This document shows, piece after piece, positions 8,158-14,884 of a stretch of DNA of 15,283 nucleotides. The notes under the pieces were generated by a model. The model had not been told where the DNA came from. It was given only the letters and a program-made list of their open reading frames with translations, and ran no database searches. Each line of letters starts with the position of its first letter. Position 1 is the stretch's first letter. This DNA comes from an uncultured Clostridia bacterium (GTDB lineage: Bacteria > Bacillota > Clostridia > UBA1381): assembly GCA_934486495.1 (NCBI GenBank), contig CAKSPW010000055.1:1-15283 (forward strand), given 5' to 3'. Made by a program: the position numbers and the translations under genes.

Positions 8158-8688
8158 TTATATAAAACGTTTTGCCTTTAATACGGCAAGTGCAGTTTTT
8201 CCATCAACTATCTCATCATTTATTACCATATCATAAAGCTTGTCATACGGCATTTTTAAAACCTCAAGGAACTCGTCCTCATCAAGATGCTGTTTATTCA
8301 TTTTAAGACCACGTGCAAGATACATATACGTTTTTTCTTCACAATATGCCGGTGTGGGATAAAAATATCCGAGCGGAATAAATTCCTCAGCCTCCGCACC
8401 CGTTTCCTCGCTTAACTCACGATTGCCTGCCTCGAGCGGATCCTCACCGTATTCGAGCTTGCCTGCCGGGATTTCAATCAAAGCCTGTTCTGTCGGTTTT
8501 CTGAACTGCTTTACAAGAAAAACATTTTTATCGTCATCTATCGCAAGTACCGATACTCCGCCGGGGTGTGCGATTATTTCACGTGTTGCGCTGCCGCCGT
8601 CGGGAAGAGTTACTGTATCAACTCTGAGCTTTACGACAATACCGTCGAATATTTCCTTGCTCGATACGGTTTTTTCTGTCAAATCCAT
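8158..8688 (-). CDS. Nudix hydrolase, probable ADP-ribose pyrophosphatase
   Basis: Nudix enzymes of this NudF-like group hydrolyse ADP-ribose to AMP and ribose 5-phosphate, removing a reactive metabolite. The 176-residue protein has a complete Nudix box (G x5 E x7 RE U x EE x G U) at 76-98: G76, E82, R90-E91, E94-E95 and G97, the Mg2+-binding catalytic helix. QFRKPTEQALIEIPAGKLE upstream is the typical ADP-ribose pyrophosphatase sequence. I start it at the ATG at 8688 (MDLTEKT), which has GAAAGGAA before it and matches family N termini. In-frame ATGs upstream, as far as 8766, would begin inside the promoter. It is the first gene of the operon, 19 nt before zapA. Substrate is inferred from family resemblance. 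Confidence 0.92.
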   Translation of the reverse strand: MDLTEKTVSSKEIFDGIVVKLRVDTVTLPDGGSATREIIAHPGGVSVLAIDDDKNVFLVKQFRKPTEQALIEIPAGKLEYGEDPLEAGNRELSEETGAEAEEFIPLGYFYPTPAYCEEKTYMYLARGLKMNKQHLDEDEFLEVLKMPYDKLYDMVINDEIVDGKTALAVLKAKRFI

Positions 8689-8756
8689 CTTACGACCATT
8701 CCTTTCTGTAAGACACAAAATCATATTTTCAATTTCAAAAAAATTCATATATAATA

Positions 8757-8785
8757 ATAGTAACAAAATTTTTTAAAATTGTCAA
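8757..8785 (-). promoter_or_regulatory. Promoter of the nudix-zapA-U32-maf-mreBCD-mrdA-minC operon
   Basis: A perfect TTGACA (8785-8780) is followed by a 17-nt A/T-only spacer apart from one G, and TACTAT (8762-8757, 4 of 6 matches to TATAAT) on the minus strand. The predicted start near 8750 gives a leader of about 60 nt before the Nudix ATG. It is the only good promoter I see in front of the nine-gene co-directional run that ends at minC. Confidence 0.72.
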
Positions 8786-8822
8786 TACAGGTTTACATCA
8801 TTTAAAAAAATTTATGAAATTT

Positions 8823-10505
8823 TTATATTTTCGCCATGTTTTGCGGCAATTTTATCTCCCCTATTACACTTGCGTTTTTATCAAATGCTATAATCGTTTT
8901 TCTTCTTGAATTGTCGGATAAAACATCATGCCTGAATATTTCAAGATGAATACGCTTCAAAAGCTCGCCGACAGGGGCACTGCCGAACAAATCTCGGTTT
9001 TCGTTTATTATTTCAACACGCATTTTATGAAGCTCCGCACTGTAACCGTCAAGCGACCAGTCGGGAGTTGACGCATTTTTGTTTCCCGTGAACCAATCAA
9101 GCTTTAATATATCGAAAAACAATTCTCCGCCTGTTTCCCCAAAACATTTCGCAAGCGCTTCGTACTGCGCACGCCTTGAAAGACTTATGTCAAACAAACC
9201 GTTTTCCTCAAAATATTTTGAAATTTTGTCAAACATCGAATAGCAGTCGGGGAAAAAACCTTCCGCAAACTTAAGCGTTCTTTTAAATACTCCGCTCGCA
9301 TGATAAATATCAAGCACCTCCTCTGTCTTCTTAAGCTCCAAAAGCTCGCCGTAAGACATACAATCGCTCGATATGACTTCATAGGGCGGATGAGCGGAAA
9401 ATTTATAGGAGTATTTCTCTTTCTCGTTTCGTATTCTCGTACCTTTTAATAGCTTTAAAAATCCAAGCTGCAAAACATCGGGGTTTAAGCTCATGGCGTC
9501 GTTAAACGTTTTTTTAAAGCTCTTAAAATCCTCCATTGGCAAGCCTGCAATTATATCCAGATGAACATGCGCACGTCCGACATCGGTTATCCTTTTCACA
9601 TTCGTCAAAAGCCGCTCGTAATTCGTGACGCGTCCTATTGCATTTATCGTTTGCTCATTTGTTGACTGAAGCCCCACTTCAAGCAGCAGCATACCTTCAG
9701 GTGCGGAATTTATAAGATTTATCAGCTTATCCGTCAGCGTGTGTGCGGCTATTTCAAAATGAAAGCTCATGCCGTCACCGTTTTCGATTATATACTTAAT
9801 AAGCTCATATGTACGCTCATTTCCGCTGTTAAAGGTACGGTCAACAAATTTAAGCGTTTTGGGCTTATATTTCATTATCACATCAAGCTCACGCTTTACC
9901 TTATCAATGCTTTTAAAGCGCACCGAATGAACGGTTGACGAAAGACAGTAGCTGCAATTATACGGACACCCTCTCGATGTTTCGTAATATATAAGCTTAT
10001 CCGAATTTTTTTCAAGGTCATCGTCTGTATAGGCGAAGTTGAGACTGTCAAGATTTTTGACATATCCGAATCCGTCATTTTCCGTTACAGAGCCGTTGTT
10101 TCTGTACGTTACCGCCTCGGTATTTTCAAAATCAAAACCGTTATCGCAAAGCTTTTTAAAAATCTCCTCGCCCTCACCCTTTATAACAGCGTCAACAAAA
10201 GCGTTATTTTCGAGGACAGTCTTTGACGAAAACGTAACTTCGGGGCCACCGAGGACTATTTTTATATTAGGCAATGTGCTTTTAATATCCCCCGCCGCCT
10301 TTAAAACATATTCAATATTCCATATATAACACGAAAAACAAACTATATCGGGCGCCTTTTCAAAAACGCCCGATACTACCTTTTCCGTTTTTTCGTTTAT
10401 TGTGTATTCGCAAAATTCACACTCACCGCCGTTCGCCCAAAGAGTTCTGACAGCAAGCGATGTATGCGTATATTTTGAGTTTATCGCAACAAGCAATACT
10501 TTCAT
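8823..10505 (-). CDS. B12-binding-type radical SAM protein, DUF4080 family
   Basis: This is a 560-residue protein of unknown reaction. The N-terminal region (about 1-120) resembles the B12-binding Rossmann-like domain found before many radical SAM cores (KVLLVAINSKYTHTS, then IVLGGPEVT), but I see no DxHxxG cobalamin-ligand motif. The radical SAM core has the 4Fe-4S motif CPYNCSYC with cysteines 180, 184 and 187, followed by FEIAAHTL, LEVGLQSTN and IIAGLPMEDF, typical barrel strands. The C-terminal 160 residues match what I recall of DUF4080. I choose the ATG at 10505, because AAAGGTGA lies 8 nt before it; a GTG three codons earlier (10514) falls inside that Shine-Dalgarno site. It follows ldh by 11 nt, but nothing ties its chemistry to lactate. 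The target of the family is not known to me. Confidence 0.88.
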   Translation of the reverse strand: MKVLLVAINSKYTHTSLAVRTLWANGGECEFCEYTINEKTEKVVSGVFEKAPDIVCFSCYIWNIEYVLKAAGDIKSTLPNIKIVLGGPEVTFSSKTVLENNAFVDAVIKGEGEEIFKKLCDNGFDFENTEAVTYRNNGSVTENDGFGYVKNLDSLNFAYTDDDLEKNSDKLIYYETSRGCPYNCSYCLSSTVHSVRFKSIDKVKRELDVIMKYKPKTLKFVDRTFNSGNERTYELIKYIIENGDGMSFHFEIAAHTLTDKLINLINSAPEGMLLLEVGLQSTNEQTINAIGRVTNYERLLTNVKRITDVGRAHVHLDIIAGLPMEDFKSFKKTFNDAMSLNPDVLQLGFLKLLKGTRIRNEKEKYSYKFSAHPPYEVISSDCMSYGELLELKKTEEVLDIYHASGVFKRTLKFAEGFFPDCYSMFDKISKYFEENGLFDISLSRRAQYEALAKCFGETGGELFFDILKLDWFTGNKNASTPDWSLDGYSAELHKMRVEIINENRDLFGSAPVGELLKRIHLEIFRHDVLSDNSRRKTIIAFDKNASVIGEIKLPQNMAKI

Positions 10506-10516
10506 TTGTTTCACCT

Positions 10517-11458
10517 TTAAAGATTTATTTCATCAAGCGCCGCTCTCATTATTTTTGCACTGTTTTTAAGACCCTCAAGCTCCCTGTCGGAAAATCTGAC
10601 GTCAAACTTGCTTACAGCACCGCTGCCGCTGACAAGAGTCGGTATACTGAGCGATACATCCTTTATCCCATACTCACCGTCAAACACGGACGACACCGTA
10701 AGCACCGAATTTTCCTCGCCCGCAATGCAAGACACTATTCTAGACACCGCAAGCGCCACCGCATAATACGTTGCACCCTTTTTATCTATTATTTCATATG
10801 CCGCCATTCTCGTTGCATTATACATTTTGTCAAGATCCGACGGCGTGCATTTACCCGTTGCGCTTGCATATTCCTCCATCGACATACCGGCGATATTTGT
10901 AACGCTCCATGCCGCAACCTCGCTGTCACCGTGCTCGCCGATAATATATGTGTGACAATTTCTCGGATCAACACCCGTGTGACGGCTTATCATATACTTA
11001 AGTCTTGACGTATCAAGCACGGTACCGGAGCCTATAACCTGATTTTTCGGAAGTCCCGACAGCTTATACGTTATATACGTAAGAATATCAACCGGGTTTG
11101 TAACTGTAAGCAAAATAACGTCATTTGGCGCATAACGCATGATGTTTCCGATCACATCACGAAAAACAGCCGTGTTTCTCTTTAGAAGATCTATTCTCGT
11201 TTCACCCGGCTTTTGACCGACGCCTGCCGTTATTACTACAATATCTGCATCCTTACAATCGCTGTAATCACCTGCTGCAACGGCAACGGGCTTTACAAAC
11301 GACACTCCGTGATTCATGTCATCAGCGTCGCCCGAGGCTTTTTTTCTGTCTATATCTATTAAAACTATTTCGTTAAAAAGACCTCCGAGCATAATTGTAT
11401 ATGCCGTTGTCGAACCGACATAACCGTCGCCGACTATTACAATTTTTCCTCTGAACAT
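10517..11458 (-). CDS. ldh: L-lactate dehydrogenase (NAD-dependent)
   Basis: This enzyme reduces pyruvate to L-lactate with NADH in the cytosol and so regenerates NAD+ during fermentation. The 313 residues match the family length. The Rossmann glycine motif GDGYVGS is at 10-16 and the NAD-binding acidic patch IDIDR follows near 34-38. The specificity loop GQKPGETR at 81-88 has the Gln typical of lactate rather than malate dehydrogenases (which carry Arg there). TNPVD is at 120-124, and the active-site GEHGDSE at 174-180 contains the catalytic His176. The ATG at 11458 follows CGGAAAGG with an 11-nt spacer. A radical SAM gene starts 11 nt downstream and is probably cotranscribed. Lactate is the inferred substrate; a malate or other 2-hydroxyacid preference is unlikely given the Gln. 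Confidence 0.95.
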   Translation of the reverse strand: MFRGKIVIVGDGYVGSTTAYTIMLGGLFNEIVLIDIDRKKASGDADDMNHGVSFVKPVAVAAGDYSDCKDADIVVITAGVGQKPGETRIDLLKRNTAVFRDVIGNIMRYAPNDVILLTVTNPVDILTYITYKLSGLPKNQVIGSGTVLDTSRLKYMISRHTGVDPRNCHTYIIGEHGDSEVAAWSVTNIAGMSMEEYASATGKCTPSDLDKMYNATRMAAYEIIDKKGATYYAVALAVSRIVSCIAGEENSVLTVSSVFDGEYGIKDVSLSIPTLVSGSGAVSKFDVRFSDRELEGLKNSAKIMRAALDEINL

Positions 11459-11483
11459 AACTTTATCTTCCTTTCCGAAAATT

Positions 11484-11527
11484 ATTATACAGTTATATTA
11501 TACCTCACAGAGCGGCATTTAATACAA
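11484..11527 (-). promoter_or_regulatory. Probable ldh promoter region with two TATAAT boxes
   Basis: Two perfect TATAAT hexamers occur 13 bp apart on the minus strand (11502-11497 and 11489-11484), 25-45 nt before the ldh ATG. A convincing -35 element is missing: the best candidate is TTGTAT at 11527-11522, 19 nt from the distal box. A promoter is expected because an upp terminator precedes this point. I cannot say which box is used. No clear Rex-type (TTGTTAA...TTAACAA) operator is visible. Confidence 0.45.
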
Positions 11528-11532
11528 ATTTC

Positions 11533-11568
11533 AAAAAAGGGCGGTTACCGTTTTACACAGCAACGCCC
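11533..11568 (-). terminator. Rho-independent terminator of upp (bidirectional shape)
   Basis: On the minus strand, GGGCGTTG (11568-11561) pairs with TAACCGCCC (11547-11539) through a 5-bp GC core and further pairs across a bulged C, followed by T6 (11538-11533). On the plus strand the same stem is followed by T7 (11570-11576), so it could terminate in both directions. It lies just after the upp stop and before the ldh promoter region. Confidence 0.85.
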
Positions 11569-11579
11569 GTTTTTTTGTT

Positions 11580-12209
11580 TTATAATGTTCCGAACAAACG
11601 GTCGCCTGCATCGCCCAAGCCGGGAACGATATATCCGTTTTCGTTAAGCTTTTCGTCAAGTGCACCGCAATAAATCTCAACGTCGGGATGCGCCTGTGTC
11701 AATGCATTCATGCCCTCGGGAGCCGCAATAAGACACATAAACTTTATGTTTTTCGCACCTCTTTGCTTAATAAAGTTAATTGCCGCAATTGCACTGCCGC
11801 CTGTTGCAAGCATGGGGTCCACAACTATTACCTGACGCTCGTCAATCGCTGTCGGGAGCTTGCAGTAATATTCCACCGGCTCGAGTGTTTCGTGGTCACG
11901 GTAAAGACCTATATGACCAACCTTTGCTGCCGGTATAAGACTTACAATAGCATCAACCATGCCAAGTCCCGCTCTTAAGATAGGAACAACCGCAACCTGC
12001 TTTACAATTGTCTTTCCCTTTGCAAGAGCTACGGGAGTTTGCACCTCTGTATCCGTAAGTGCCAAATCTCTTGTAGCTTCATAACCCATTAAAAGAGCGA
12101 TTTCGTAAACAAGCTCACGAAAATCCTTTACTGTTGCGTTTTTGTCCCTCATCATTGTAATCTTGTGAAGAATAAGGGGGTGATTCATAATGTGAATTTT
12201 ATCGTTCAT
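11580..12209 (-). CDS. upp: Uracil phosphoribosyltransferase
   Basis: Upp converts uracil and PRPP to UMP and pyrophosphate in the cytosolic pyrimidine salvage pathway. At 209 residues it has the usual family length. The PRPP-binding signature VVDPMLATGGSA lies at 129-140. The uracil-binding C-terminal signature YIVPGLGDAGDRLFGT is at about 193-208. RAGLGM near residue 79 is also typical. The ATG at 12209 is preceded by GGAAAGG with a 12-nt A-rich spacer. The gene is alone in its transcription unit: a strong consensus promoter lies 59 nt before the ATG and a rho-independent terminator starts 11 nt after the TAA. No PyrR-type attenuator is evident in the short leader. Assignment is essentially certain. 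Confidence 0.98.
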   Translation of the reverse strand: MNDKIHIMNHPLILHKITMMRDKNATVKDFRELVYEIALLMGYEATRDLALTDTEVQTPVALAKGKTIVKQVAVVPILRAGLGMVDAIVSLIPAAKVGHIGLYRDHETLEPVEYYCKLPTAIDERQVIVVDPMLATGGSAIAAINFIKQRGAKNIKFMCLIAAPEGMNALTQAHPDVEIYCGALDEKLNENGYIVPGLGDAGDRLFGTL

Positions 12210-12267
12210 TTTATCTTTTTTCCTTTCCGAATTGCAATTTAATTGCGTTTTTTTAACCTTATCTTTA

Positions 12268-12296
12268 ATTATACTACAAAAAATTCCGTTTGTCTA
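12268..12296 (-). promoter_or_regulatory. Promoter of upp (TAGACA-N17-TATAAT)
   Basis: On the minus strand, TAGACA (12296-12291) is separated by exactly 17 nt from a perfect TATAAT (12273-12268). Transcription should start near 12261, about 52 nt upstream of the upp ATG. The -35 to spacer region contains the dyad ACAAA-N8-TTTGT (12293-12276). The same dyad, with the same spacing, is found in the promoter at 64-92. It is a sigma-A type housekeeping promoter by consensus. Confidence 0.82.
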
Positions 12297-12379
12297 TATG
12301 TTTTTTATAATTTCCCGAATTTTTTCTTGAAATACTGTCTGCTGTGTGATATATACGCACTTTTTCGGCGTACTGAAAG

Positions 12380-13612
12380 CTATCGCCCGATTAAATCGTT
12401 GACCATGCCGAACGCATTGAGCATTGTAAGATACCTTACCTTTTCCCTGTCACCGTTTAGCATGAGCTTTTTTGTAACCGTTTTGCTGCCGTATGATACC
12501 GCAGCATACACAAGTCCGACAGGTTTTTCCTTTGTACCTCCGCCCGGTCCTGCAATACCCGTTACCGAAACGCCTATATCTGCTCCCGAGCGTTCCCTTA
12601 CACCGTCAGCCATTTCTCTTGCCGTTTCTTCGCTTACAGCGCCATGGCTTGATAAAGTTTTTTCAAGCACACCGAGATTTTTCATTTTCGCATTGTTTGA
12701 ATACGTTACATAGCCCTCGGAGAATATTTCCGATACTCCCGAATAATCGGTAATCGTTTTAGCAATCAATCCTCCCGTGCAGCTCTCCGCAGTGCTTATC
12801 GTAAGCTTTTTGCCGAGAAGCTTTGTAACTACCGTTTCCGGAAGCGACATATCGTTGTCCGAATAAACAAACTCGCCGTACTTGCCGTAAATAATATCGA
12901 GCATAGGCTTCATTATCTCCTCAGCCTCATCCCTGTTTTGCGCTTTTGCGGCAAGACGCAGATATACCTCACCCGTTTTCGCATAAGGTGCCAAAGTGGG
13001 ATTTGTCTGATTTTTCATATATTCCGAAAGTCCGTCCGCCACGGCAGACTCACCTATCCCGAACAAATGAAGCGTTTTTGTAAACAGCTTTTTGCCCGAT
13101 TTTTTCTTAAGATACGGCTTAACGCTTTCGGTGTACATTCTCGTAAGCTCCGACGGAGGTCCGGGAAGAATTACAACCGCCTTATCTCCGCTTTCTATTA
13201 TACAGCCCGGCGCAGTACCGCAATTATTTTTAAGTATTATGCAGTTTTCGGGGAGATAAGCCTGCTTTTCATTGTTCTTCGTCATCGTTTTTCCGATACG
13301 CTCAAAATATCCCCTTATATATCCGAGACTCTCCGAGTCCAAAACAAGCTTTTTACCCATAACATTCGATATTACCTCTTTTGTAATATCGTCCGGCGTC
13401 GGGCCCAAGCCACCCGAGGCAATTACTATATCCGCCCTGTCCAAAGCAGTCCTCACGCTTTCGGCAAGCCTTTGTTCGTTATCACCGACAACGCTTTGGT
13501 GATAAACATCAATCCCTATTTCCGACAGCTCTCTCGATAAAAATTGAGCGTCGGTATTCAGTATCTCTCCGAGCAAAATTTCTGTTCCGACAGAGATCAA
13601 TTCCGCTTTCAC
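12380..13612 (-). CDS. cinA: CinA: MoaB-like domain plus C-terminal CinA/PncC-type domain
   Basis: This full-length two-domain CinA has 410 residues. The N-terminal MoaB/MogA-like domain (about 4-165; GGLGPTPDD at 67-75) belongs to the family with ADP-ribose pyrophosphatase-type activity. The C-terminal domain (about 255-408; AESCTGG at 275-281, TGIAGPGGGT at 351-360) is the family that deamidates nicotinamide mononucleotide to nicotinic acid mononucleotide in pyridine-nucleotide recycling. The name comes from competence/damage induction in streptococci; nothing here shows such regulation. The start is a GTG at 13612, six nt after the thiI TGA. The sequence GAGGTGATAAGCG in front of it forms the Shine-Dalgarno site and contains the thiI stop codon, so translation is probably coupled. 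The ORF ends in TAG. I see no convincing terminator after it. Family certain; which of the two activities is used in vivo is unknown. Confidence 0.95.
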   Translation of the reverse strand: MKAELISVGTEILLGEILNTDAQFLSRELSEIGIDVYHQSVVGDNEQRLAESVRTALDRADIVIASGGLGPTPDDITKEVISNVMGKKLVLDSESLGYIRGYFERIGKTMTKNNEKQAYLPENCIILKNNCGTAPGCIIESGDKAVVILPGPPSELTRMYTESVKPYLKKKSGKKLFTKTLHLFGIGESAVADGLSEYMKNQTNPTLAPYAKTGEVYLRLAAKAQNRDEAEEIMKPMLDIIYGKYGEFVYSDNDMSLPETVVTKLLGKKLTISTAESCTGGLIAKTITDYSGVSEIFSEGYVTYSNNAKMKNLGVLEKTLSSHGAVSEETAREMADGVRERSGADIGVSVTGIAGPGGGTKEKPVGLVYAAVSYGSKTVTKKLMLNGDREKVRYLTMLNAFGMVNDLIGR

Positions 13613-13618
13613 CGCTTA

Positions 13619-14809
13619 TCACCTCACAATGTTTTTAGGATATACGACTATTTTTTCCGTACCTTCCACCGCTTCGTTTACAAGAGTTTCTATATCAAGA
13701 ACGCTTTCCGTTCTGATAACCGACATTCTTTTCGGATTTGTTGTCGGGTGCTTCGGAGTAAATACCGTACAGCAGTCCTCATACGGAAGAATAGATGTTT
13801 CAAAAGTTCCAATTTGTCTTGCACGCTCAATAATTTCCTCTTTGTCCATACCGATAAGCGGCCGCAAAACAGGCATATCAACAACGGAGTTTGTAACGTC
13901 GAGCGCACCGAGAGTCTGGCTTGCAACCTGACCCACACTCTCACCCGTTATAAGCCCTGCCGACTTATGTTTGCGTGCAAGCTTTTCGGCAATTCTCATC
14001 ATAAATCTGCGCATGATAAGCGTCATATGCTCCTCCGGGCAGTTATCTCTTATTTTAAGCTGAATATCGGTAAACGGTACAATATAAAGCTCTATTTTCG
14101 AGGTGTACTCAGCAATAATAGACGCAAGTTCAATAACCTTTTCCTTTGCACGCTCGCTCGTGTACGGATAGCTGAAGAAATTAACCGCATCAATTTCAAG
14201 TCCTCGCTTTGCAATCATGTGTCCGGCAACAGGTGAATCAATTCCGCCGGACAGTAAAAGCGTTGCTTTAAGTCCCGTTCCGATAGGCATACCGCCCTGA
14301 CCCTTTATTTTATTTTGCATTATGTATACATATGCTCCGAAATCACGCACCTCAACCTTTACATTCTTGTCGGGATTATGCACATCGACAACGCAGCCCT
14401 TGCACTCATCATGCAAAAATCCGCCCACTTCACGGCTGATTTCCTGAGAATTTAAGGGGAATTTTTTATCCGAACGCTTTGCCTCAACCTTGAAGCTGAC
14501 TCCGCTTTTAAGCTCGCCGCCGCAATATTCAAGAGCGGTTTTCTTTATCGCTTCCAAATCCTTTTCACACTGTGCCGCACGTGTTATCGACACAATACCG
14601 AATATTTTTGAAAGACGGTCGCATATTAAATCGAGCTTTTCCTCACCCTCAGCCTCAACGTAAATTGTCGCCTGTGCAAGACGTACGTCAATCCCGTCCA
14701 CACCCTTGAGCGAATTTTCTATATTCTTGACAAGCACCTTTTCAAATCTCGGTCTGTTGCAACCCTTTAGTATTATTTCGCCGTATTTTGCAAGTATAAT
14801 TTCCTTCAT
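13619..14809 (-). CDS. thiI: tRNA 4-thiouridine synthase ThiI (no rhodanese domain)
   Basis: ThiI activates U8 of tRNA by adenylation and inserts sulfur to make 4-thiouridine, a near-UV sensor base. In some bacteria it also supplies sulfur for the thiamine thiazole ring. The 396-residue protein has an N-terminal ferredoxin-like region (about 1-60), a THUMP RNA-binding region (about 60-165) and a PP-loop ATP pyrophosphatase domain (about 178-396). The PP-loop SGGIDS is at 187-192. The conserved DCC is at 345-347, within EDCCTVFTPKHPT; its second cysteine aligns with the catalytic cysteine known in the family. The protein ends soon after this domain, so the C-terminal rhodanese domain of the E. 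coli enzyme is absent, as in Bacillus. Sulfur would then come directly from the neighbouring desulfurase. The ATG at 14809 is preceded by GGAAAGGAA with a long spacer. The stop codon overlaps the cinA ribosome binding site. Confidence 0.96.
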   Translation of the reverse strand: MKEIILAKYGEIILKGCNRPRFEKVLVKNIENSLKGVDGIDVRLAQATIYVEAEGEEKLDLICDRLSKIFGIVSITRAAQCEKDLEAIKKTALEYCGGELKSGVSFKVEAKRSDKKFPLNSQEISREVGGFLHDECKGCVVDVHNPDKNVKVEVRDFGAYVYIMQNKIKGQGGMPIGTGLKATLLLSGGIDSPVAGHMIAKRGLEIDAVNFFSYPYTSERAKEKVIELASIIAEYTSKIELYIVPFTDIQLKIRDNCPEEHMTLIMRRFMMRIAEKLARKHKSAGLITGESVGQVASQTLGALDVTNSVVDMPVLRPLIGMDKEEIIERARQIGTFETSILPYEDCCTVFTPKHPTTNPKRMSVIRTESVLDIETLVNEAVEGTEKIVVYPKNIVR

Positions 14810-14833
14810 TTTCCGTGACTGTTCCTTTCCGTG

Positions 14834-14853
14834 CCGCCGATTTTTAAAGGCGG
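14834..14853. other. Short GC stem-loop in the thiI leader
   Basis: A perfect 5-bp inverted repeat (CCGCC at 14834-14838, GGCGG at 14849-14853) separated by a 10-nt AT-rich loop lies between the desulfurase stop codon and the thiI Shine-Dalgarno site. On the minus strand, which carries the genes, it is followed by CACGGAAAGG and not by a U-run, so it is not a terminator for this operon. On the plus strand it is followed by TTTTT and has terminator shape, but no plus-strand gene is present. It may be an mRNA structure at the desulfurase-thiI junction or mean nothing. Confidence 0.35.
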
Positions 14854-14884
14854 TTTTTAGGCTTATTTTAAATATCGCATTTTG

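Noticed and set aside
8689..8766. Upstream in-frame starts for the Nudix gene, adding up to 26 residues
   Set aside because: The farthest start overlaps the -10 region of the promoter, none has a ribosome binding site, and the extra residues do not fit the family N terminus.
8804..8822. AT-only hairpin AAATTT-CAT-AAATTT followed by T-run after the radical SAM gene
   Set aside because: Six A/U pairs are too weak to call a terminator. A break in transcription is plausible here, but not shown by this structure.
11459..11532. Rex operator before ldh
   Set aside because: I looked for TTGTTAA...TTAACAA-type dyads and found only AT-rich direct repeats around the TATAAT boxes.
12354..12372. TACGC/GCGTA hairpin after cinA
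   Set aside because: The 5-bp stem is not followed by a U-run on the minus strand, so I do not call it a cinA terminator.
13544..14236. Long plus-strand ORF of 230 codons, with others at 12938-13540 and 10460-11008
   Set aside because: They lie antisense to thiI, cinA and ldh, which have clear family motifs. The predicted proteins are rich in Arg, His, Phe and Cys with no recognisable domain, as expected for shadow frames.
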